From a virus, in IMG/VR virus record IMGVR_UViG_3300031578_000057, positions 1 to 50,464 of that record: DNA of 50,464 nucleotides. One strand, written 5' to 3'. A program made the position numbers and the translations under genes. Positions 1 through 7,740 of the stretch are shown here, piece by piece; the first letter of the stretch is position 1; every line of letters begins with the position of its first letter. Below the pieces are notes generated by a model. That model did not search any database. It worked only from the letters and a program-made list of their open reading frames with translations, and was not told where the DNA came from.

Positions 1-2
1 TC

Positions 3-188
3 ACGATATGCGCGATGCTCGCCTTCGGCGTATCGTGCGCGAAGCCGAAGATAATGCTTGAGTGCCCCTTCGGCCCGCGCAATGCGGACGCCGCGGCGGA
101 AGAGCTTGCCGGCGCGCTCGACGACGCACCCGCGAACTACACGTGGATCGGGAACGCCGAGCACGAGTGCGGGTTCACCCGTGAGTAG
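3..188 (+). CDS. Secreted/lipoprotein-like protein, 5' end outside the window
   Basis: An open frame enters at the left edge and ends with TAG at 186-188. The first visible residues (TICAMLAFGVSC) form a hydrophobic segment ending in Cys, followed by AKPK, which looks like the end of a signal peptide. The lipobox is weak, because the residue three before the Cys is Gly rather than Leu. The mature part is short and acidic with two further Cys. If the window ends are joined, the frame starts at an ATG at 50438 with an Arg at position 3, giving a full signal peptide. It lies directly before a membrane protein gene, so an envelope or lysis role such as a spanin partner is possible but not shown. 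Confidence 0.5.
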   Translation, partial: TICAMLAFGVSCAKPKIMLECPFGPRNADAAAEELAGALDDAPANYTWIGNAEHECGFTRE

Positions 189-471
189 AACGCTCGTCGA
201 GCGTATGGCGGACTGGCGGTGGTGGGGCGAGCAAGTCGCGCACGGCCTTGCCGGCGCGGTCATCGTCGCGTTCTTCAGAGGCCCCGAGGCAATGCTCGGC
301 GCCGCGCTCGGCGATTGGTTCGCCCAACTCGCGCTGACGATTGCGATCGTCGCCGGCGCGCTCCGCGAGATTGTCCAGAACCACGACGACGTCGGGGGTT
401 CACTCGGGGATTCCATCGCGGACTTCTTGTTCTGGACGCTTGGCGCGATCCTTATGTCGGTCGTCTTCTAG
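181..471 (+). CDS. Three-helix membrane protein, holin candidate
   Basis: This is a small protein of 96 residues from the GTG at 181, or 88 from the ATG at 205. It has about three hydrophobic segments: around GLAGAVIVAFF, FAQLALTIAIVAGAL and FLFWTLGAILMSVVF. Charged residues lie between the last two. Length and topology fit phage holins, which make pores in the inner membrane to time lysis. No family motif was recognised. The GTG start overlaps the upstream stop by eight bases, which suggests coupling. The endolysin is far away at 24603, and lipoprotein genes flank this one, which fits a lysis/envelope cluster. A superinfection-exclusion membrane protein is the alternative. Confidence 0.45.
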   Translation: MSRTLVERMADWRWWGEQVAHGLAGAVIVAFFRGPEAMLGAALGDWFAQLALTIAIVAGALREIVQNHDDVGGSLGDSIADFLFWTLGAILMSVVF

Positions 472-662
472 CGGGCGTCTTCGACGATCGTCACCGGTAG
501 CCCAAGTGGGAAGCCCAACACGATATTGGCGTCGTGGGGCACTCCCGCCCCCGGATATTTCACGAACGCTTCGCGCGGTGTGACCGGCTCGGGGAACGGT
601 ACGGCGCAGCCAGCGGTCAACGACGCTAAAACCGCGGCGATTAGTGGTTGCATTCGACGCAT
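468..662 (-). CDS. Small predicted lipoprotein
   Basis: This 64-residue protein starts at the ATG at 662, with an AGAGGA ribosome site about ten bases upstream. The N-terminus has two Arg, then a hydrophobic stretch ending in LASLTAGC, a good lipobox (T-A-G-C). The mature part is Pro-rich and short. It is probably exported by Sec, lipidated and anchored in the envelope. The size fits an outer-membrane spanin (o-spanin), but no i-spanin partner is identified. Its end overlaps the end of the rightward membrane gene by four bases, so the two are convergent. Confidence 0.6.
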   Translation of the reverse strand: MRRMQPLIAAVLASLTAGCAVPFPEPVTPREAFVKYPGAGVPHDANIVLGFPLGLPVTIVEDAR

Positions 663-744
663 ACTTGTGTTTTTCCTCTGCGGGAATCGCCCGGAGAGTT
701 CGGTAAGCAATCGCATACCAAACCCTCCGGGCACTCCGCACGCT

Positions 745-906
745 TCAAACTCTTCCGCGGTCTGTATCGACCCTTCCAAGCCCTAAGCGGTTAGGCGGGC
801 ATGTTCGTGCTACCTCGACAGTGACTCTACAGGGATACACCCGTGAGGTGTCGCAGCCACCGGGCCTATCGGCCCACTTCCCGCGCAGATGGTTGTCGGT
901 ATTCAC
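745..906 (-). CDS. Small ORF of uncertain status
   Basis: A GTG-started frame of 53 residues (begins VNTDNHLRGKW) lies between two better-supported leftward genes. Just upstream is a strong ribosome site (AGGGGAGGAG), but the ATG it serves at 920 opens only a four-codon ORF (MKYR) that stops next to this GTG. Either translation re-initiates here, the short ORF is a leader, or a base is missing. The product has three Cys and matches no family I know. The stretch also contains the hairpin GGGCCGATAGGCCC (complement strand, about 867-880). Without the ORF, 663-946 would hold no gene. Confidence 0.25.
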   Translation of the reverse strand: MNTDNHLRGKWADRPGGCDTSRVYPCRVTVEVARTCPPNRLGLGRVDTDRGRV

Positions 907-946
907 TAACGGTACTTCATTCGATTCTCCTCCCCTAGTCTAAGGG

Positions 947-1108
947 CTATTCAGAACTATCCGGGTGAGGCACCGGCGGACCTTGATAATGAGGGTTGGG
1001 ATGGCACACGTCTCGATCGGTAACGATCCAAGCCGCGTGAGGGTTCTCTTCGGCGCGTTGTTGAGCATCGGCCTTATCCCAATCGTTTTCGGTCCCGTAG
1101 TCGTCCAT
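947..1108 (-). CDS. Small acidic protein
   Basis: A 53-residue protein starts at the ATG at 1108 behind a near-ideal ribosome site (AAGGAG, seven bases upstream). That is the main reason to believe it. The first half is acidic and Gln-rich (MDDYGTENDWDKADAQQRAE). The end is Pro/His-rich with one Cys. I recognise no family. It is the first gene of a short leftward island (1108 down to 468) and is divergent from the lipoprotein gene at 1167. The 58 bases between them must hold both promoters if both are transcribed locally. Confidence 0.6.
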   Translation of the reverse strand: MDDYGTENDWDKADAQQRAEENPHAAWIVTDRDVCHPNPHYQGPPVPHPDSSE

Positions 1109-1166
1109 TCCGTTCTCCTTCTCTGTTTTAATACCTATCGGCCATGCGCCAAAGGACTGTAGCACA

Positions 1167-1442
1167 ATGTTTCGATTCATCGGCGAATTCTTTCTCATCC
1201 TCGCGCTCGCGCTCGCGCTCACCCTCGCAGGGTGCGTCCCCTCGGGGGGTTTTGGGCCGCCGGCGGCCGCGGAATGCCGGGACGAACTCGCCGCCCATTG
1301 CAAAGAGACTTGTACCGTCGAGGGCGCCTTCACCGTCGGGTATCTCTCGGTCTATCCCTTCGCGAGTCTGAAATGCGTCTGCAAGCCGATCAACGAAGGG
1401 ACGCCGGGTCCAGCCCCCAAGAAACCCGGGGTCGTGTTTTGA
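1167..1442 (+). CDS. Cys-rich lipoprotein
   Basis: A 91-residue protein begins with a signal peptide (MFRFIGEFFLILALALALTL) ending in the lipobox LAGC, so Cys23 is the predicted lipidated residue. The mature part has five more Cys in a compact pattern (C, HC, ETC, KCVC), probably disulfide-bonded in the periplasm. Its tail is Pro/Lys-rich. The family is unknown. It sits just upstream of the terminase and downstream of other envelope genes. Possible roles are lysis (outer spanin) or blocking superinfection at the cell surface. The start is ATG with a weak AGGA-type site. Confidence 0.6.
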   Translation: MFRFIGEFFLILALALALTLAGCVPSGGFGPPAAAECRDELAAHCKETCTVEGAFTVGYLSVYPFASLKCVCKPINEGTPGPAPKKPGVVF

Positions 1443-1651
1443 GTCTCTTGACGTTCGGCCGTGGCGGCCTCAAGTCCGCGCCACGAGAACATACCCGGCA
1501 GCCGGCCCACGCGTCACGTTCGATCAAGAAACCCGTCGGTGAGCCAACCTCCCGCGCGTCGCGCGGCACGGTGGCCCCTATGGGATCGTACACCCGCGTC
1601 TCGACCGTGTCGGCCGGCGTCGTCCATCGGAACCCAACGAAGGTACTCTGA
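1439..1651 (+). CDS. Small basic ORF before the terminase (uncertain)
   Basis: A TTG-started frame overlaps the preceding stop and runs 70 codons, ending three bases before the terminase start. Its product is basic and Ser/Thr/Arg-rich and ends VVHRNPTKVL. The tight fit between neighbours favours a real gene, possibly the small terminase position. The protein, however, lacks a visible helix-turn-helix and is shorter than typical small terminases. No strong ribosome site is seen. An internal ATG at 1579 would give only 24 residues. If it is not coding, 1443-1653 is the place to look for a packaging site. Confidence 0.3.
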   Translation: MSLLTFGRGGLKSAPREHTRQPAHASRSIKKPVGEPTSRASRGTVAPMGSYTRVSTVSAGVVHRNPTKVL

Positions 1652-1653
1652 CC

Positions 1654-3231
1654 GTGGCGGAAGAATGGCCCCCCGACTACGCCGCGGTCTTCCGCGAACG
1701 AAAGAAAAGGCTTCAAGGGCTTCGCGACGGCGTCGATAGCGCCTCGTGGGAAAGCGCGTTCGCGTATTACAAGACGCACCCGATTGAGGCGATCGAACAT
1801 TGGGTGACGACGTACGACCCGCGCAACCTGAAGAAGTCGCTTCCGGTCTACATGCCCTTCATGCTCTTCGAGAAGCAAAAAGACTACATTCGGTTCCTTC
1901 AGGACCGAATGGATTGGGACGAGGAAGGCATCGTCGAGAAGTCGCGTGACATGGGCGTCACGTGGGTATCGGTCGCGTTCGCGTGGTGGTTGTGGACATT
2001 CCACCCCGGCGCCAATATATCGTTCGGCTCGCGCGTCGAGCGGCTCGTCGACAAGATAGGCGACAACGACTCGATCTTCGAGAAGTTTCGCCAGTTGATG
2101 CGCTACCTCCCCCGGGAACTCCGGCCGGTGGGGTGGAACGAGAAAGAACACTCGGCGTACATGAAGATCCGAAACCCCGAGAACGGGTCGACGATCACGG
2201 GCGAAGCGGGAAAGAACATCGGCCGAGGCGGTCGCTCGTCGATATACTTCATCGACGAAGCGGCCTTCATCGAATACCCCGATCAGGTCGACAAGGCGCT
2301 CTCGGAAAACACCGACTGCAAAATATATGCGTCCACGCCCAACGGGACGGGGAACCCCTTTTACCGGAAACGGTTCGGTGGGAAGTTTCCAGTCTTCACG
2401 TTCCATTGGCGGGCCGATCCGCGTAAAAACGACGCGTGGTACGTCAAGAAACAGAATACTCTCGAAGCAGAAGTGCTCGCGCAGGAAGTCGACCTCGACT
2501 ACGAAGCGAGCGCCGGCGACGTGGTCTGCCCGGCCCTTCATGTTCGAGTTTCACAAGAGCTTCGAAAGTTGCTCAAGCGAGAGGGTCTCCTCCCGACTGC
2601 CGTCGAAGGCATTGCGGGTCTGGACGTTGGCGCCGGTGTGGCACCTAGCGTCTTCGTTTCACGATACGGTCCCGTGGTGGAACCAACGGTATCGTGGACA
2701 CTGGACGACTCGATCAACACGGCTGGCCGCGCCGAAGAGCTTGCGGTTCAATCAAAATGCCCGATAGTCAAGTTCGACTCGATCGGCGTGGGGCGGGGCG
2801 TAGCTTCCGCTTTCAAGCGCTTGAACGGGGCACGCTTCCAAGGTGTCAACTCCGGGGACCATCCGACACGAACGAAATGGGAAGACGGCAAGCGGGCGAA
2901 CGAGAAGTTCGTGAACCTGAAGGCCGAATTATGGTGGATTGTACGGGATCGCCTGTTATGCACCTATAAGCATTGGCTTCACATGAACGGCGACGGTGGT
3001 ATCGCCTACGAACTCGAAGACCTCTTACTTCTGCCCGACGATGTAAATCTCGCGGCGGAGCTTTCTCTGCCAAGGTACATGAAGACCGAGACAGGAAAAG
3101 TACAGATTGAGTCCAAGAAGGCCATGTTGGCCCGCGGTATCCTATCCCCGGATCACGCCGACGCGCTCATTCTGACATTCGCACCCGTGCCTGCTAGGCG
3201 TGGGTCAAACTCCACGACGGGGCACCAATAG
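1654..3231 (+). CDS. terL: Terminase large subunit
   Basis: This 525-residue motor-nuclease pumps DNA into the prohead and cuts it. The N-terminal ATPase shows a deviant Walker A (EKSRDMGVTW, about residue 90) and a Walker B with catalytic Glu (SIYFIDEAAF, about residue 196). A coupling-motif-like segment STPNGTG follows. The C-terminal RNase H-like nuclease has GLDVGAG (about 325), an acidic DSIG (about 373) and SPDHADALILTF near the end. The length is normal for the family. The start is GTG with GAAGG upstream. Portal follows after three bases, the classic packaging order. No clear small-subunit gene precedes it. Confidence 0.95.
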   Translation: MAEEWPPDYAAVFRERKKRLQGLRDGVDSASWESAFAYYKTHPIEAIEHWVTTYDPRNLKKSLPVYMPFMLFEKQKDYIRFLQDRMDWDEEGIVEKSRDMGVTWVSVAFAWWLWTFHPGANISFGSRVERLVDKIGDNDSIFEKFRQLMRYLPRELRPVGWNEKEHSAYMKIRNPENGSTITGEAGKNIGRGGRSSIYFIDEAAFIEYPDQVDKALSENTDCKIYASTPNGTGNPFYRKRFGGKFPVFTFHWRADPRKNDAWYVKKQNTLEAEVLAQEVDLDYEASAGDVVCPALHVRVSQELRKLLKREGLLPTAVEGIAGLDVGAGVAPSVFVSRYGPVVEPTVSWTLDDSINTAGRAEELAVQSKCPIVKFDSIGVGRGVASAFKRLNGARFQGVNSGDHPTRTKWEDGKRANEKFVNLKAELWWIVRDRLLCTYKHWLHMNGDGGIAYELEDLLLLPDDVNLAAELSLPRYMKTETGKVQIESKKAMLARGILSPDHADALILTFAPVPARRGSNSTTGHQ

Positions 3232-3234
3232 CAA

Positions 3235-4779
3235 ATGTCTATTGACAGCAAGCATCCAGACTTCTCCGAGGTCGCAAGCGACTACCGCGTGATGCGGGAC
3301 ACGGTCGCCGGCGAACGTCGAATAAAAGAGGCCACCTTCGCGTACCTTCCGGCCACGACCGGGCAGGTTATAGACGGGGCTTTGAAGAACACAGGTTCGC
3401 CCGGTTGGTCGGCGTACGTCAACTACCTCGCGCGGGCGCGGTTCCCCGACCTCGTGAAACAGGCGGTCGGAACGCAAGTCGGCGTTATGGTGCGCGAGCC
3501 CGCAGTCATCAAACTCCCGGCGGTAATGGAACCGCTCCGGAATAAGGCAACGCGGAAGGGGGAGTCTCTTCAGGCTCTCCTCCGGCGGATCTACGAACAG
3601 CAACTTAGCTTCGGGCGCATCGGTCTCCTCATTGACTTCCCGCAAGATCCATTCGCAGCCGAGCGGGCGCAACTCCCGCATATCGTGGAGTACGACGCCG
3701 AGTCGATCATAAATTGGGACGACGAGCGCTTCGCCGAGTATGGCACGAACATTCTTAGCTTCGTCGTGTTGAATGAGACGGTTCAGGTCCGGGGGAAAGA
3801 CGGCGCCGAAATGTTCGACTGGCAGGAAGAACGGCAGTTCCGCGTAGCCATGCTCGAACAGGTGGACCCGCAGTTCCCTATCGGGATTTCCAACCCACTC
3901 GTATACAAAACGTTCGTGGAGAATGACAACGTACGGTCCGAAGAGGTGACGCCAAGTTTCAAAGGCGTTACGATGGAAGAGCTACCTTTCACGTTCATCG
4001 GCTCGAATGACTTGAATGCGAAGCCCGACGAGATTCCGCTTCTCGGACTCGCGCGCCTCGCGTTACATATCTACCGCTCGGGCGCCGATTACTACCACGC
4101 GCTCCACGTCATCGGCTCCGATACGCTAGTTATTTCCGGTGATGAACTTTCGGCGAATGGCGACGTGAAGGACGAGAGCGAACCCACCCGCGTCGGCGCG
4201 GGCGCGGTCGTCCGGCTCGATGATAATGGCAAGGCGTACTTCATCGGGATCGACTCGAAGGGAATCCCCGAGCAGCGGGCCGCGATCCAGAGTGACTTGG
4301 TCGAAGCGCGCGAGCATGGCGCCCGACTCCTCGAACCCCGTAAAGGTCAAGCCGAGTCCGGCGAAGCCCTCCGGGCGCGGATTTCTTCCGCCACCGCGAA
4401 CCTTCACCAAATTGCGCTCACGGGCGCTGCCGGGCTCGAACATTCACTCAAGCAGATCGCCACGTGGGTCGGGGCGAACCCCGACGACGTTGAAGTCATA
4501 CCGAACCTCGACTTCACTCAATCCAAGATTGACCCGAAGAAGGCAAAGGACTTGATTGAGGCTAAGCGAGACGGCGGCCTCAAGATTTCCGACGTGTCAA
4601 TCCATGCGTGGATGCAGGATAACAACCTAACCCGGTTGACGTTTGAGGAAGAGCAAGAGGCACTTGACGCAGAGGAAGAGCCGGTGAACACCGTGCCCGC
4701 CCCGGTCGTGAACATGGTAGACCCGGCGATACCCGCCGAGGCTGCCGAACCTATCCCGCCGGAAGAGCCCGCGGAATAA
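3235..4779 (+). CDS. Portal protein (DUF4055-like)
   Basis: This 514-residue protein forms the dodecameric ring at the capsid vertex through which DNA enters and leaves. The assignment rests on its position between terminase and scaffold, its length, and a stretch typical of DUF4055 portals: GRIGLLIDFP, then an LPHIVEYDAESIINW segment, then YRSGADYYHALHVIG. The C-terminus is acidic and Pro-rich (DAEEEPVNTVP onward) and is probably disordered. No head-morphogenesis (Mu gpF-like) domain is fused or adjacent. Confidence 0.88.
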   Translation: MSIDSKHPDFSEVASDYRVMRDTVAGERRIKEATFAYLPATTGQVIDGALKNTGSPGWSAYVNYLARARFPDLVKQAVGTQVGVMVREPAVIKLPAVMEPLRNKATRKGESLQALLRRIYEQQLSFGRIGLLIDFPQDPFAAERAQLPHIVEYDAESIINWDDERFAEYGTNILSFVVLNETVQVRGKDGAEMFDWQEERQFRVAMLEQVDPQFPIGISNPLVYKTFVENDNVRSEEVTPSFKGVTMEELPFTFIGSNDLNAKPDEIPLLGLARLALHIYRSGADYYHALHVIGSDTLVISGDELSANGDVKDESEPTRVGAGAVVRLDDNGKAYFIGIDSKGIPEQRAAIQSDLVEAREHGARLLEPRKGQAESGEALRARISSATANLHQIALTGAAGLEHSLKQIATWVGANPDDVEVIPNLDFTQSKIDPKKAKDLIEAKRDGGLKISDVSIHAWMQDNNLTRLTFEEEQEALDAEEEPVNTVPAPVVNMVDPAIPAEAAEPIPPEEPAE

Positions 4780-4849
4780 CATCGGAACCCCCTAGTTCCG
4801 AGCGGCCCGCAATGAAGTGGTGCCGCACTCATGGAGAGGAATTTTTCTT

Positions 4850-5701
4850 ATGTCGTTGAAAATGGTTGTTGAGTCACTCGAAGACGTGCCCTCCGAGGCG
4901 CACAGTTTCTACGAAGAGCGGGACGGCAAGTTCCAACTTCAGGTGGACGGCGCTTTTTCAGTAATCGACCGAAACAAGTTGCAGGAATCGCTTCGCAAGG
5001 AACGCGACCTTCACGGAACCACGTCGTCGAAGATCAAGGCTTTCGGAGACCTCACCCCCGAGAAGGTTCACGAACTTCAGGACGCGCACGACCAACTCGC
5101 GGTCGAACTGTCCGCCATCAAGAGAGAAGGCGGCCCGACCGGAGAGGATCTTGACAAGATCATCGAAGCCCGTGTAGTGGCCCGCCTCGCTCCGGTTCAA
5201 CGCGAACTTGGTCGATCCAACGAAGCCGTTCAGGCCCTCACCGGTGAGCGTGACTCACTTGCGCAGGCGCAGGCGAAAGACAAGATCCTTCGCGAAGTCG
5301 TTGGCGCGTTCGGGGTCAAGGAACTCGGCGCGAACCCCGACGCCCGCGTGGACGTCGAGCTTTGGGCCACGAGCGCCTTCGAGATTGGCGAGGACGGCGC
5401 GGTTGTGTCGCGTGAAGCTCCGGGAGTCGTTCCCGGACTCAAGCCGACCGACGTCTTCAAAGACATGAAGGACAACAACCAACGCCGCCATTGGTTCGGC
5501 CCGACGGTTGGCGCCGGTGCCAATGGTAATTCCGGCAACGGTCCCGAGACCGGGGCGAACCCGTTCGCGCTGAACCCGAAGACCGGAAAACCCACAAATC
5601 TCACGCAGGCTTCGGCGATGTGTATCGCCGATCCCGCCCGAGCCAAGCGCCTCGCGACTTCCGCGAGGGCGCAAGACTTCTTTCCGAGCCTTTTTAAGTA
5701 A
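4850..5701 (+). CDS. Scaffolding protein
   Basis: This 283-residue protein has a long central helical, Gln/Glu/Lys-rich region (about residues 40-160) likely to form a coiled coil. A Gly/Asn-rich linker follows, then a basic C-terminus ending RAQDFFPSLFK. That architecture, with position between portal and major capsid, is typical of internal scaffolds that guide shell assembly and then leave. No protease motif is visible here or in neighbouring genes. The ATG at 4850 is chosen because GGAGAGGA lies about ten bases upstream. About 135 gene-free bases separate it from the capsid gene. Confidence 0.8.
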   Translation: MSLKMVVESLEDVPSEAHSFYEERDGKFQLQVDGAFSVIDRNKLQESLRKERDLHGTTSSKIKAFGDLTPEKVHELQDAHDQLAVELSAIKREGGPTGEDLDKIIEARVVARLAPVQRELGRSNEAVQALTGERDSLAQAQAKDKILREVVGAFGVKELGANPDARVDVELWATSAFEIGEDGAVVSREAPGVVPGLKPTDVFKDMKDNNQRRHWFGPTVGAGANGNSGNGPETGANPFALNPKTGKPTNLTQASAMCIADPARAKRLATSARAQDFFPSLFK

Positions 5702-5836
5702 GGCACAATCAACCCGTATGCGGACCCATGAGGGGACGTTAGGCGGCGACCCACGGACAGCCATGGTGCTTGTCCCACCAAACGGGTGCGGAATACTTCC
5801 GTGCCCCCCACTCACACCTTTTAAGGACATTTTATC

Positions 5837-6847
5837 ATGGCACTAACCCAGATTGCGGATATCATCCCGCCCGACGTATTCTCGGACTACGTTCAGCTTT
5901 TGACTGCCGAGCGTTCGGCACTCATTCAGAGTGGCGTCGTAGAGGCGTCGCCTTTCTTCGACAACCTTTTGGTTGGCGGGGGCACCATCTTTCAGGTGCC
6001 CCACTTCAAGGATCTCGACAACACCGAATCCAACGTTTCCACGGATCAGGACTTCGGTGTCAATGACATGGCCCCGGTCAAGACCACGACCGGTCGTGAG
6101 ATTGCCATCCGGCTTTCGCGCAACCAAGGTTGGTCGAGTGCGGACCTTGCCGGCGACCTCGCCGGTGCGGACCCCATGGAGTCGATCGCTTCGCGCGTGG
6201 CGAACTATTGGGTTCGTCAGGCACAGACGATCGTGATTTCGTCCATTCAGGGCGTCATCGCAAACAACATCGCGGCCGACGCCGGCGACATGGTCGTTGA
6301 CATCACGAACGGTGCTGGCGCCGTCACCGCGGCCAACCTGTTCTCTGCCGAGTCGTTCATCGACGCGATTCAGACGATGGGTGACGCAGGCGAAGACCTC
6401 GTCGCAGTTGCGGTGCATTCGGTGGTTTACCGTCGCATGCAGAAGAACAACTTGATCGACTTCATCCCGGACTCGAACGGCGTTGTGAACATTCCGACCT
6501 TCCTCGGCCGGCGTGTCATCGTTGACGATGGTCTTCCCAAGGTCGCGAACGGCCCGAACTTCGAATTCAGTTCGTACCTGTTCGGTTCCGGCTCGATCGT
6601 GTCGGGTGTCGGTTCGGCTCGCGTACCCACGGAAATCGAGCGTGAAGCTCGCGCCGGCCAGGGTGGCGGCATCGAGACGCTTCACAACCGCGTCGAGTGG
6701 CTCTATCACCCGCGCGGAACGGCGTTCCTCGAAGCCGGCATTGCGTTGGAGTCTCCGACGAATGCTGAACTCGCGGCTGCGGCTCAGTGGGATCGTCGCT
6801 TCGAGCGCAAGCTCGTGAAGATCGCCGAGCTTCGCACGAACGGGTAA
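5837..6847 (+). CDS. Major capsid protein
   Basis: This 336-residue protein is expected to have the HK97 fold and build the icosahedral shell. It begins MALTQIADIIPPDVFSDYVQ, carries a distal segment ETLHNRVEWLYHPRGTAF, and ends in a basic helix (WDRRFERKLVKIAEL). These features resemble the family of about 330-residue capsid proteins that follow DUF4055 portals. There is no N-terminal delta domain, since scaffolding is a separate gene. The ribosome site AAGGA is well placed. A strong hairpin follows the gene. Confidence 0.9.
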   Translation: MALTQIADIIPPDVFSDYVQLLTAERSALIQSGVVEASPFFDNLLVGGGTIFQVPHFKDLDNTESNVSTDQDFGVNDMAPVKTTTGREIAIRLSRNQGWSSADLAGDLAGADPMESIASRVANYWVRQAQTIVISSIQGVIANNIAADAGDMVVDITNGAGAVTAANLFSAESFIDAIQTMGDAGEDLVAVAVHSVVYRRMQKNNLIDFIPDSNGVVNIPTFLGRRVIVDDGLPKVANGPNFEFSSYLFGSGSIVSGVGSARVPTEIEREARAGQGGGIETLHNRVEWLYHPRGTAFLEAGIALESPTNAELAAAAQWDRRFERKLVKIAELRTNG

Positions 6848-6870
6848 GCCGTTCTTCTTTCCAACCTTGT

Positions 6871-6901
6871 TCGACGGGGGCGCATAACGCACCCCCGTCG
6901 A
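6871..6901 (+). other. Strong hairpin after the capsid gene
   Basis: A ten-base arm (6871-6880, TCGACGGGGG) pairs perfectly with 6892-6901 around an 11-base loop. There is no T-tract after it, so it is not a classical terminator. It may stabilise the capsid mRNA 3' end or slow polymerase. Confidence 0.6.
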
Positions 6902-6928
6902 CTCATCACCCAATAAGGGGGTCATATT

Positions 6929-7360
6929 ATGCCCCGAATGGATTCCGAAGAGTCACACGCTCTCGGATCAGCCAACCGGAAGACGCGAATGCTTCAGGGA
7001 GCGCTCCAAGGCGATATCCTGTTTGTGGTCACGCCTGCGGTACTCACTTCCGCTCCGACCGCGCTTGCGTGGACTCGCAACGTTTCGGTCACTGTGGAGA
7101 ACGCCGCGGGCGAAGTCCATGAGTGGTTCGAAGAGGCGATTGTCACCGGGGTCTCGGTCGGGGATACGTCGACTGCGGGCACCGCCTCGATCGACTCGAC
7201 CACGCTCACGTTTGTCAATGGTAAGGCGAATGTTGTTGTCTCTGGCGACGCGGCCGCGTGGCTGAATGCCGAGACCGTTACAGTCACCGTTCCTCAGTAC
7301 ACCGGCTTCGCCAGTGAGACTCTGACAGTCAAGACGAGCGTTGACACGTACACCACGTAA
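6929..7360 (+). CDS. Ig-like domain protein, capsid decoration candidate
   Basis: This 143-residue protein has a short polar N-terminus and then alternating Thr/Val/Ser strands (VSVTVENAAGEV, TLTFVNGKANVVVSGD, ETVTVTVPQYTGF, ETLTVKTSVDTYTT). The pattern is that of a bacterial Ig-like (Big-type) beta sandwich. Its position right after the capsid gene and before a strong terminator suggests high expression and a shell-surface or head-decoration role. No catalytic motif is seen. A hoc-like decoration protein is my reading. A minor head protein is possible. Confidence 0.6.
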   Translation: MPRMDSEESHALGSANRKTRMLQGALQGDILFVVTPAVLTSAPTALAWTRNVSVTVENAAGEVHEWFEEAIVTGVSVGDTSTAGTASIDSTTLTFVNGKANVVVSGDAAAWLNAETVTVTVPQYTGFASETLTVKTSVDTYTT

Positions 7361-7377
7361 ACCTTTTACGTGTCTGT

Positions 7378-7408
7378 GACCGCCCCGCGTTATGCGGGGC
7401 GGTCTTTT
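7378..7408 (+). terminator. Rho-independent terminator
   Basis: A perfect 11-base stem (7378-7388 with 7394-7404), loop GTTAT, is followed at once by TTTT. It lies 18 bases after the Ig-like gene. It should lower expression of the connector and tail genes relative to the capsid genes, although they lie in the same direction. Confidence 0.9.
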
Positions 7409-7439
7409 CTCTACCCCCTATCAAACCGGAGTGAATCCT

Positions 7440-7730
7440 TTGTCTGAATCAGACCCGACCCTGAAACTTTCCAACGCCGACCTCGACGCCCCCGTCGAAG
7501 TACCCTCCCCCGCGTTCGTTCTTGAAGAGGCCCTTCGCGCGCTCGACTTCGCCGAGTCGATCGAGCCCAAGCCCGAGCCCGAGCCCGGGCCGAGAAGCCG
7601 ACCTTGGCTTGATACCGAGTCCGAGCCCGAGCCCGAGCCCGAGCCCATGAACCGGTACGTCGCCCCGGCGGACGAGCCCACCCTTTCCGAAGTGAACGCT
7701 GCACAGCGTCTCATTCGCACCGTTCGATAG
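7440..7730 (+). CDS. Acidic Pro-Glu repeat protein
   Basis: A 96-residue protein starts at the TTG at 7440 with GGAG ten bases upstream. Its middle is a low-complexity Pro-Glu run (PKPEPEPGP and SEPEPEPEP), so it is probably extended and disordered. The C-terminus (PTLSEVNAAQRLIRTVR) resembles PTLQEMNAAQVRV in the next gene product, which suggests a shared short binding motif or an old duplication. The function is unknown. Its location in the head-to-tail joining region hints at a structural or assembly role. The frame could also be opened slightly upstream inside the terminator, which is less likely. Confidence 0.6.
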   Translation: MSESDPTLKLSNADLDAPVEVPSPAFVLEEALRALDFAESIEPKPEPEPGPRSRPWLDTESEPEPEPEPMNRYVAPADEPTLSEVNAAQRLIRTVR

Positions 7731-7740
7731 GAGTGATTCC

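Noticed and set aside
781-965. Possible tRNA or structured RNA
   Set aside because: The TTCGATTC-like bases near 920 reminded me of a T-loop, but no acceptor, D and anticodon stems can be paired. The bases belong to a ribosome-site region on the other strand.
1443-1653. cos or pac packaging site
   Set aside because: The location before the terminase is suitable, but I see no recognisable cut-site motif, and the physical genome ends are not known from this sequence.
1390-2541. 383-codon open frame on the minus strand opposite the terminase
   Set aside because: It mirrors the codon structure of the terminase gene, has no ribosome site, and the product is Arg/Val-rich without a family pattern.
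5843-6925. 360-codon minus-strand frame opposite the major capsid gene
   Set aside because: A typical shadow of a GC-rich gene; the capsid protein on the plus strand is clear.
7560-7650. Short tandem DNA repeat in the gene at 7440
   Set aside because: The GAGCCC repetition is explained by the Pro-Glu coding run and does not extend outside the gene.
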